A stretch of 64,000 bases of DNA from VRUE01 sp040879985 (GTDB lineage: Bacteria; Actinomycetota; Thermoleophilia; Solirubrobacterales; 70-9): positions 1 to 64,000 of the forward strand of contig JBBDJH010000001.1 of the NCBI GenBank assembly GCA_040879985.1, in the 5' to 3' direction. The notes under the pieces were generated by a model. It did no database searches, was not told where the DNA came from, and saw only the letters and a list, made by a program, of their open reading frames with translations. Positions 56,295 to 64,000 of the stretch are shown here, piece after piece. The position numbers and the translations under genes were made by a program. Every line of letters begins with the position of its first letter. Position 1 is the first letter of the stretch.

Positions 56295-58487
56295 CTACTG
56301 GGGGTCGACGTCGACGCCGATCGCGACGTCCTTGAAGGTTCGGTCGGCGGCGAGGCGCTCGACCGCGGCGCCGATCGCGGCCACCGTCGCCTCGCGGTCC
56401 TGGGCCTTGGTCAGGAGCCGGCGCCGGTACCTGTTGCGGACGCGGAACATCGGCGCCGGGCCGAGCAGGTCGGTGTCCTCGGGCAGGGTCTCGGCGAGCG
56501 CCTCGGCGAGCTTCGCGGCGGCCCGGTCGAGGCGCGGCTCGGACTCCGACTTGAGCACGACGCGGACCAGGTGGGAGAAGGGCGGGTAGCGCAGCATGCG
56601 GCGGCGCTCGACCTCCTCGGCGAGGAAGCCGGCGGAATCGTGGCCGGCGGCGTGGACGATGCTGGGCGCCTCGGGGGCGAGCGTCTGCACGATCACCTCG
56701 CCCCCGGCCTCGCCGCGGCCGCTGCGCCCGGCCAGCTGGGCGACCATCGCGAAGGTGCGCTCGCCGGCGCGGAAATCGGGGAAGCGCAGGGTCGCGTCGG
56801 CGTCGACGATCGCGCTCAGGGTGACCTCGGGGAAGTCGTGCCCCTTGGCGACCATCTGGGTGCCGACCAGGACGGCGCTCTCGGCCTCGCCGAAGGCGGC
56901 GAGGATGCGGGCGTGGGCGCCGCGGGCGCCGGCCGTGTCGGAGTCGAGGCGGTAGACCGGCATCGACCCCAGCTGCTCGCCGAGCAGCGCCTCGATCTGC
57001 TCGGTCCCGGCGCCCGCGCGGGAGAGCGTCGTCGAGCCGCAGTCGGGACAAGCCCTGGGCAGGGGCTCGGAATGGGCGCAGTGGTGGCAGACGATCCGGC
57101 CGGCGTGGCGGTGAACGATCAGCGAGACGTCGCAATTGGGACAGCCCCAGTGCCGCCCGCAGGAGCGGCAGATCAGCCAGGGCGCGAAGCCGCGCCGGTT
57201 GACCATCACGATCGCCTTCGCGCCGGCGCTCCGCACGCCCTCGAGCGCCTCCCAGGTCGCCGGGTGCAGCGGGCCGCCGCGCTGCTCGACGGCGCGCATG
57301 TCGAGCACCTCGACCGGCGGCATCGGGCGCCCGTCGACACGGCGCGGCATCTCCACCCGCGGCAGCTCCAGCCAGGACTCGGGGCGCGGCGTCGCCGTGC
57401 CGGTGACCAGCGCCGCGCCGCATTCCCCCGCCCGTCGCCGGGCCACGCTGCGGGCGTCGTAGCAGGGGTCGCCCTCCTGCTTATAAGAGGGGTCGTGCTC
57501 CTCGTCGATCACGATCAGGCCGAGGTCGCGGACCGGCGCGAAGACGGCCGAGCGGGGGCCGATGCAGACGCTCGCCTCGCCGGTGTGCAGGCGCCGCCAC
57601 TCGTCGTAGCGCTCGCCGGGCGAGAGCGCCGAGTGCAGGACCGCGAAGCGGTCGCCGAGGCGGGCGCGGAAGCGCGCCACCGCCTGCGGGGCGAGGCCGA
57701 TCTCGGGGACGAGGACGATCGCCCCCCGCCCCTGGGCCAGGGCGGCCTCGACCGCGGCCAGGTAGACCTCGGTCTTGCCCGATCCGGTGACGCCGTGGAG
57801 CAGCAGCTTGCGCGGCGCGCCGGCCTCGCCGTCGAGCGCGGCGACGATCTCGGCGACGGCGCGCCGCTGCTCGGCGAGCAGCCGCGGCCGCCCGGCCGGG
57901 GCGTCGAGCTCGGCGCCGCCGGGCCTGCGCCGCAGCCGCGAGCTGCGGGTCGCGATCAGGCCGCGCTGCTCAAGCCGGCGCAGGACCTGGCGGTCGGCGC
58001 CGACCGCGCCGGCCAGCTCGGCGGCACCCATCTCGCCGCCGCCGAGCGCCTCCAGCACGGCGCGCTGCTTGGCGCCGAGGCGGGTTTCGCCGGCCAGCGC
58101 CCGCTCCCCGGCGACGAGGATCTCGGCGCGCAGCTCGGTCCGCGAGCGGACCCGCTGGCCGCCGGCGCCGGTGCCGGGCGGCAGGACCAGCTGCAAGCCG
58201 CGCGACGGGGTCGAGCAGTACTCGGCGGCGACCCAGAGGCCGAGCCGGACGAGCTCCGCCGGGACGCCCGCCTCGAGCGCCTCGAGCGGCTCGGCGAGGC
58301 GCTCCGGCGGCAGCTCGGAGGTCTCCGCCAGCGCGACGATCACGCCCAGCGTGTGCCGCTGCCGGCCGAACGGCACCCGCACGACGCTGCCCACCCCGAG
58401 GTCGGCCATCGCGGGCGGCAGGCGGTAGTCGAAGGGCCCGCGCAGGGCGCGGGCGGTGGTCAGCGGCTCAACCTTGGCGATCGCCAT
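56295..58487 (-). CDS. priA: Primosomal helicase PriA
   Basis: A 730-aa replication-restart helicase. N-terminal DNA-binding domain (1-110), LHGVTGSGKTEVYL (Walker A), VIDEEHDPSYKQ (DEEH box) and two zinc clusters in CRSCGRHWGCPNCDVS ... CHHCAHSEPLPRACPDCG, then HDFPEVTLSAIVDAD. Unlike in many actinobacteria, where PriA lacks key motifs, here the Walker A lysine and DEEH are present. Divergent from the PH-domain gene, 50 bp away. Confidence 0.94.
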   Translation of the reverse strand: MAIAKVEPLTTARALRGPFDYRLPPAMADLGVGSVVRVPFGRQRHTLGVIVALAETSELPPERLAEPLEALEAGVPAELVRLGLWVAAEYCSTPSRGLQLVLPPGTGAGGQRVRSRTELRAEILVAGERALAGETRLGAKQRAVLEALGGGEMGAAELAGAVGADRQVLRRLEQRGLIATRSSRLRRRPGGAELDAPAGRPRLLAEQRRAVAEIVAALDGEAGAPRKLLLHGVTGSGKTEVYLAAVEAALAQGRGAIVLVPEIGLAPQAVARFRARLGDRFAVLHSALSPGERYDEWRRLHTGEASVCIGPRSAVFAPVRDLGLIVIDEEHDPSYKQEGDPCYDARSVARRRAGECGAALVTGTATPRPESWLELPRVEMPRRVDGRPMPPVEVLDMRAVEQRGGPLHPATWEALEGVRSAGAKAIVMVNRRGFAPWLICRSCGRHWGCPNCDVSLIVHRHAGRIVCHHCAHSEPLPRACPDCGSTTLSRAGAGTEQIEALLGEQLGSMPVYRLDSDTAGARGAHARILAAFGEAESAVLVGTQMVAKGHDFPEVTLSAIVDADATLRFPDFRAGERTFAMVAQLAGRSGRGEAGGEVIVQTLAPEAPSIVHAAGHDSAGFLAEEVERRRMLRYPPFSHLVRVVLKSESEPRLDRAAAKLAEALAETLPEDTDLLGPAPMFRVRNRYRRRLLTKAQDREATVAAIGAAVERLAADRTFKDVAIGVDVDPQ

Positions 58488-58537
58488 CCGGCTGAAAATA
58501 TGGCGGCGGACGGACGGCCGGGATATCCTCCCCGGCG

Positions 58538-59014
58538 ATGAGCCTGAACCTCAGCCCCGGCGAGCGGGTGATCTTCCAGGGGCACCCCTCGTGGCGGGCG
58601 ATCCTCGGCTTCTACCTGAAGGGGATCGTGGTGGCCGCGCTCGCCGGCCTGGTCGCGCGGCTGATCTCCGACAGCGGGGGCACCGTCTTCCTCGTCGTCC
58701 TCGCGGTGATCGGGATCACCGTCCTCGCCGGCTTCGTCAAGCGCGTCGCGACGGTCTACACGATCACCGACCGCCGCCTCAACATCAAACGCGGCATCGT
58801 CTCGCGTGAGGTGCAGGAGACGCGCCTCGAGCGGGTGCAGAACGTCAACTACCGCCAGTCGGTCTACCAGCGAATCATGCGAATCGGCGACGTCGACTTC
58901 GACACCGCCGCGACCGACGACACCAACGACTTCATCTTCAGCGGCGTCGCCGATCCGGCCGGCGTCGTGCACCGCGTCGACCAGGCGACCGGCGCGACAA
59001 GCCCCGGCCCCTGA
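58538..59014 (+). CDS. PH-domain (YdbS-like) membrane protein
   Basis: A 158-aa protein with two membrane helices (about 22-42 and 46-67) followed by a bacterial PH domain (YTITDRRLNIKRGIV, ETRLERVQNVNYRQSV, GDVDFDTAATDDTND). Bacterial PH proteins of this class are of unclear function. Alone in its transcript; it converges on metK. Confidence 0.8.
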   Translation: MSLNLSPGERVIFQGHPSWRAILGFYLKGIVVAALAGLVARLISDSGGTVFLVVLAVIGITVLAGFVKRVATVYTITDRRLNIKRGIVSREVQETRLERVQNVNYRQSVYQRIMRIGDVDFDTAATDDTNDFIFSGVADPAGVVHRVDQATGATSPGP

Positions 59015-59050
59015 TCCCTTCAATCCCGACCCCCGATCCCTTAAAGGGTT

Positions 59051-59140
59051 GCGTGTGACCAAGCAGATCAAGGACGCAGGGAGCGTGGCGTGCTCTGCAC
59101 GCGAGCGACCGAGGACGCCGAGATGCGCCGCGTCACACGC
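59051..59140 (-). repeat. Structured interspersed element, copy 2
   Basis: The 69-nt core 59060-59128 is identical to 16484-16552. The terminal arms GCGTGTGAC (59051-59059) and GTCACACGC (59132-59140) differ from copy 1 but still pair perfectly. It begins 9 bp past the metK stop, in the same relative place as copy 1 after whiG. Confidence 0.85.
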
Positions 59141-59148
59141 GCACCCGC

Positions 59149-60399
<1,251 letters not shown>

Positions 60400-60422
60400 A
60401 CGGCAAGCCTAGTGAACGAATC

Positions 60423-61733
60423 TCAGCGTCGGCGGCCGGTGTGCGGGATGAAATCTATGATCAGCGGTATGCCCTCGAGGCCGTAGGTCTCGCGCGTGCG
60501 GTTCTCCAGGTGGTAGGCCCAGTCGCGGACGATCAGCTTGCGGTCGTTGACCTGGATCGCGATCCGCCACGGTCGCTCGCCGACCTGGGCGGCGTAGTAG
60601 AGCCGCAGGCGGCGGCCGCGCCGCGAGGGCGGCGGCGTCGTCGCGACCACGTCGGCGACGAAGCGGTTGAGCTCGGGGGTGGGGACCCGCTGCGCCGCCC
60701 GGTCGGCGAGCTGCAGGGCCTTGGGCAGCAGCTTGGCGACGTTTCGTCCGTGCAGGGCCGAGCAGGTGACGACCTCAGGTCGCAGGCGCAGCTTGCGCTC
60801 GACCCGGGCGCGGGCGTCGTCGACGTCGATCGTGCCGACGTCCCACTTGTTGAGCACGAGCAGGGTCGCGCAGCCGGCCCGCATCGCCAGCTCGGCGATC
60901 CGCAGGTCCTCCGCCGTGACCCCGTCGACCGCGTCGCAGACGACGATCGCCACGTCGGCCCGCTCGACCGCCAGCTCGGAGCGCAGCTGCGCGTAGTAGT
61001 CGACCGTACCGGCGACCTTGGAGCGGCGGCGCAGGCCGGCGGTGTCGACCAGCAGGACCGGCCGGCCGTCGACCTCGAGCTCGGTGTCGATCGTGTCGCG
61101 CGTGGTCCCGGCCCGTGCGGAGACGATCACCCGCTCGCTGCCGAGAAAGGCGTTGACCAGCGAAGACTTGCCGGCGTTGGGCCGGCCGACGACGGCGACG
61201 CGAACCGCCTCGCCCTTGTCCGCCGGGGCGGGCCGCTCGCCGAGCAGCTCGACGGCGCGGTCGAGCAGGTCGCCGCTGCCCAGCCCGTGCGTCGCCGAGA
61301 CCGCGAACGGGTCGCCGAGGCCGAGCTTGTGGAACTCGGCCGCGAGGTGCTCGTCGCCGGGGCGGTCGACTTTGTTGACGACGACCAGCACCGGAACGTC
61401 GCCGGCGCGCAGGGTCTTGGCCAGCTCGGCGTCGCCCGCGCGCACGCCGGCCCGGCCGTCGACGACGAGCAGGATCGCGTCGGCCTCGGCGATGCCGATC
61501 TGGGCCTGGCGCCGCACGTCGGCGGCCAGCTCGCTCTCGTCGGCGAGGTCGATGCCGCCGGTGTCAAGCAGCTCGAACTCGACCCCGTTCCACTCGCAGG
61601 CAACCCGCTTGCGGTCGCGCGTGGCGCCGGGCTCGGCGTGGGTCACCGCCTCACGACCGCCGGCCAGCCGGTTGACCAGGGTGCTCTTGCCGACGTTGGG
61701 GAAACCGACGACGGCGACGGTGGGGGCGCTCAT
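60423..61733 (-). CDS. der: Ribosome-assembly GTPase Der
   Basis: A 436-aa protein with two GTPase domains in tandem: GFPNVGKST (10-18), DTGGI and NKVD in the first, GRPNAGKSS, DTAGL and NKWD in the second, then a KH-like domain. It acts in 50S maturation. It follows cmk by 55 bp, the widespread cmk-der pairing. Confidence 0.95.
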   Translation of the reverse strand: MSAPTVAVVGFPNVGKSTLVNRLAGGREAVTHAEPGATRDRKRVACEWNGVEFELLDTGGIDLADESELAADVRRQAQIGIAEADAILLVVDGRAGVRAGDAELAKTLRAGDVPVLVVVNKVDRPGDEHLAAEFHKLGLGDPFAVSATHGLGSGDLLDRAVELLGERPAPADKGEAVRVAVVGRPNAGKSSLVNAFLGSERVIVSARAGTTRDTIDTELEVDGRPVLLVDTAGLRRRSKVAGTVDYYAQLRSELAVERADVAIVVCDAVDGVTAEDLRIAELAMRAGCATLLVLNKWDVGTIDVDDARARVERKLRLRPEVVTCSALHGRNVAKLLPKALQLADRAAQRVPTPELNRFVADVVATTPPPSRRGRRLRLYYAAQVGERPWRIAIQVNDRKLIVRDWAYHLENRTRETYGLEGIPLIIDFIPHTGRRR

Positions 61734-61788
61734 CCGCGGCCCCCTGGCGAGTTAGTCGCAATATGTGCGACCAAGTCGCCAACCGCCC

Positions 61789-62427
61789 TCATGCCAAGCC
61801 CCTTTCGCGGGCAAGGACAACTACCCGGCCGACCACTTTGTCGAGGCTGAGCCCGGTGGTGTCGATCTCGATTGCGTCGGGAGCGGCCCGCAGGGCGCTG
61901 TGCTCGCGCGTCTCGTCGCGCCGATCGCGCTCGCGCTGGGCGGCGAGGACGGCGGCCACGTCCGCGCCGGTCTCGGCGGCGCGGCGGCGGGCGCGCTCCT
62001 CCTCGCCGGCGGTGAGGAAGACCTTCAGCGGCGCCTCGGGGCTGACCACGGTGCCGATGTCGCGGCCCTCGGCGACGTAGCGCCCGGCGGCGACCAACCG
62101 CCGCTGGCTCGCCACCATCGCCTCGCGGACACGTGGGTGCACGGAGACCCGCGAGGCGGCCTCGGTCACCGCCGGCGTGCGGATCGCGGCGCCGACGTCG
62201 CGGCCGTCGAGCTCGACCCGGTCGCCCTCGAGGCCGATCCGCAGCGAGCCGGCCAGCTCGCCCAGCGCCGCGCCGTCGTCGAAACCGACGCCGCGCTCGA
62301 TCGCGGCCAGCGCCACGCAGCGGTACATCGCCCCCGAGTCGAGGTAGGTGAAGCCGAGCGCCGCGGCGACGGCGCGGGCGACGGACGACTTGCCAGCCCC
62401 GGCGGGACCGTCGATAGCGATGACCAT
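61789..62427 (-). CDS. cmk: Cytidylate kinase
   Basis: A 212-aa CMP/dCMP kinase: AIDGPAGAGKSSVAR (Walker A, 4-18), YLDSGAMYRCVAL, and VAEGRDIGTVV. The ATG at 62427 is used; long frames upstream are antisense shadows of aroA. aroA-cmk-der is a known co-transcribed set. Confidence 0.95.
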   Translation of the reverse strand: MVIAIDGPAGAGKSSVARAVAAALGFTYLDSGAMYRCVALAAIERGVGFDDGAALGELAGSLRIGLEGDRVELDGRDVGAAIRTPAVTEAASRVSVHPRVREAMVASQRRLVAAGRYVAEGRDIGTVVSPEAPLKVFLTAGEEERARRRAAETGADVAAVLAAQRERDRRDETREHSALRAAPDAIEIDTTGLSLDKVVGRVVVLARERGLA

Positions 62428-62462
62428 GGGCGGCAGGGTATGGCGCGGCGTGCGTGCGCCGC

Positions 62463-63764
62463 TCAGCGAGCGGCGAGCGAGGCGAGGTCGGCCTCGAAGC
62501 CCGGGTAGCTGACCGCGGCGGCATCGATGCCGGCGACCTCGACGCCCTGCACCGAGGCGAGGCCGGCGATCGCGCCGAGCATCGCGATCCGGTGGTCGCC
62601 CCGCGAGTCGATCGCGCCGCCGCGCAGGCCGCCGCCGCCCTCGATCCGCATACCGTCCTCGCTCGTCTCGACCGTCGCGCCCAGTGCCGTCAGCGCGGCG
62701 CTGACGGTGGCGATCCGGTCGCTCTCCTTGCGGCGCAGCTCGGCCGCGTCGCGGATCGTCGTCGCGCCCTCGGCGAAGCAGGCGGCGAGGGCGACGAGCG
62801 GCAACTCGTCGATCGCGAGCGGGATCTCGCCGCCGCCGACCTCGGTCCCGCGCAGCTGCGCCGGGCGGACGCGCAGCCGGCCGCTCGGCTCGCCGCCGCG
62901 CTCGCCCTCGGGCTCGACCTCGATCTCGGCGCCCATCCGCGCCAGGATCGCGAGCAGGCCGGTGCGGGTCGGGTTGAGGCCGACCCCGGTGAGGCTGACG
63001 TCGCTGCCGGGGACGAGCAGCGCGGCGAGGATCAGGAAGGCGGCCGAGGAGAAGTCGGCCGGGACGACGATCTCGCCCGGCTCGAGTCGGGCCGCGGGAC
63101 GGACCGTGACGGCGCCCTCGCCGCGCTCGATCTCGGCCCCCGCGGCGGCCAGCATGCGCTCGCTGTGGTCGCGGCTCGGCAGCGGCTCGACCACGGTCGT
63201 CTCGCCCTCGGCCAGCAGGCCGGCGAAGAGCAGGCAGGACTTGACCTGGGCGCTGGCGACCGGCAGCTCGTAGGCGATCCCGCGCAGCGGCGCGGCCTCG
63301 ACCCGCAGCGGCGGCAGGCGATCCTCGCGGCATCCCAGCCGCGCCCCCATCTGCCGCAGCGGCGCGACGACGCGGTCGACCGGGCGGCGGCGGATCGAGT
63401 CGTCGCCGTCGAGCGTCCACTCGCCCGTCTCCTGCCCGGCGAGCCAGCCCGGCAGCAGGCGCAGCAGGGTGCCGGCGTTGCCGACGTCGATCGCCGCCGC
63501 CGCGGCGCCGCGCAGGCCGGCGCCGCGCAGGCGCAGCAGCGGCGCCAGCGAGGTCGCGCCCACCCCCTCCACCTCAGCACCGAGAGCGCTGACCGCGGCC
63601 AGCGTCGAGCGGGTGTCGGCGGCGTCGAGGTAGCCCTCGATCGTCGTCTCCCCCTCGGCCATCGCGGCGATCAGCGCCGCCCGGTGGGAGACCGACTTGT
63701 CGGGCGGCGGCTGCAGGATTCCGCGCAGCGGTCCCGCGGGTTGGAAGCGGCTGGCGACGGCCAT
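62463..63764 (-). CDS. aroA: 3-phosphoshikimate 1-carboxyvinyltransferase (EPSP synthase)
   Basis: A 433-aa shikimate enzyme: PPDKSVSHRAALIAAMAEG near the start, GNAGTLLRLLPGWLAG (the glyphosate-site loop, with Thr-Leu in place of the usual Thr-Ala/Met; residues here matter for class), and LRRKESDRI. The ATG overlaps the stop of the tyrA-like gene upstream. It shares the operon with an aromatic-amino-acid enzyme gene. Confidence 0.95.
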   Translation of the reverse strand: MAVASRFQPAGPLRGILQPPPDKSVSHRAALIAAMAEGETTIEGYLDAADTRSTLAAVSALGAEVEGVGATSLAPLLRLRGAGLRGAAAAAIDVGNAGTLLRLLPGWLAGQETGEWTLDGDDSIRRRPVDRVVAPLRQMGARLGCREDRLPPLRVEAAPLRGIAYELPVASAQVKSCLLFAGLLAEGETTVVEPLPSRDHSERMLAAAGAEIERGEGAVTVRPAARLEPGEIVVPADFSSAAFLILAALLVPGSDVSLTGVGLNPTRTGLLAILARMGAEIEVEPEGERGGEPSGRLRVRPAQLRGTEVGGGEIPLAIDELPLVALAACFAEGATTIRDAAELRRKESDRIATVSAALTALGATVETSEDGMRIEGGGGLRGGAIDSRGDHRIAMLGAIAGLASVQGVEVAGIDAAAVSYPGFEADLASLAAR

Positions 63765-64000
63765 CAGTCTTCGGCCAGCACGGTCGCGCTGTGCCCCAGG
63801 TCGCGAACCAGCGTCGCGGCGCGCTCGGCCTGCTCGGAGCCGGCGACCCAGAGCGAGATCGCCCCCGACTTCATATCGGTCGCCGGGTGCAGCGCCATGT
63901 CCTCGATGTTGACCCCGACGTCGCCGAGCGCGAGGGCCAGCTCGGCGACGGTGCCGGGCCGGTTGGCGACGACGACGCGCAGCTCGCGCAGCGACCCGCC
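63764..64000 (-). CDS. tyrA: C-terminal ACT domain of prephenate dehydrogenase, partial
   Basis: Only the last 78 codons are in the window, reading LRELRVVVANRPGTVAELAL ... VGVNIEDMALHP, an ACT regulatory domain. Its stop overlaps the aroA start (ATGA). Prephenate dehydrogenases with a C-terminal ACT domain often precede aroA in actinobacteria, so tyrA is the likeliest identity; other ACT enzymes cannot be excluded. Confidence 0.6.
   Translation of the reverse strand, partial: GGSLRELRVVVANRPGTVAELALALGDVGVNIEDMALHPATDMKSGAISLWVAGSEQAERAATLVRDLGHSATVLAED

Noticed and set aside
60400..60422. SAM riboswitch before metK
   Set aside because: Only 23 bp separate metK from der.

Overview
The window is a very GC-rich bacterial chromosome segment. 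It carries the conserved actinobacterial blocks dprA-comM-yraN-rnhB-lepB-rplS-trmD-khpA-rpsP-ffh-ftsY-smc-rnc-acpP-plsX-rpmF-yceD and coaD-rsmD-recG-fakA-rpmB, plus a WhiG-type sigma factor and a SepIVA-like coiled-coil protein. This points to Actinomycetota. A deep lineage such as Thermoleophilia/Solirubrobacterales is my inference from overall character, not proven here.

Region 1 (1-14,428) is an accessory island. It starts with the tip of what looks like an IS21-family element. A seven-gene minus-strand operon (328-9,032) follows, with overlapping or closely spaced genes: a four-helix membrane protein, a ComEC-like metallo-beta-lactamase-fold hydrolase, an E2-E1 ubiquitin-like conjugation fusion, a JAB/JAMM peptidase, a 726-aa protein with a PD-(D/E)XK nuclease core, a 67-aa protein, and a FIST-nucleosidase fusion. 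This looks like an immune system of the ubiquitin-like type, but no CD-NTase (CBASS synthase) is in the window. Next come two small genes, an N-terminally truncated tyrosine recombinase and a large single-chain restriction-modification enzyme. The island ends beside a tRNA-Gly(GCC) gene, and related long palindromes lie near both ends.

Region 2 (14.5-26.4 kb) holds a choice-of-anchor L protein, RNase HI, a zinc-ribbon protein, WhiG sigma, Xer recombinase, L,D-transpeptidase, a folate-ligase homologue, an alpha/beta hydrolase, ilvD, thiD, dprA and comM. Region 3 (26.4-44.2 kb) is the translation/secretion/division block. Its SMC protein is only 788 aa and shows no hinge domain. Region 4 (44.2-47.9 kb) is a riboflavin operon ribD-ribE-ribBA-ribH. 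Region 5 (47.9-52.2 kb) has a membrane glycosyltransferase, a flippase and a Na+/H+ antiporter. Region 6 (52.2-64 kb) is rpe, a zinc-ribbon gene, rsmB, fmt, def, priA, then metK, der, cmk, aroA and the 3' end of tyrA.

The least expected feature outside the island is a set of palindromic repeat families scattered through the housekeeping part. One (~115 bp, four copies) lies in two intergenic gaps and inside recG and ribD. A second (~46 bp) sits in frame inside ribD and rsmB. A third (~90 bp, two copies) has a 69-nt identical core and terminal stems that differ by paired changes. Two of these families behave like in-frame protein-invading palindromic elements. A run of 10 N plus 48 C inside recG is an assembly gap at one copy.
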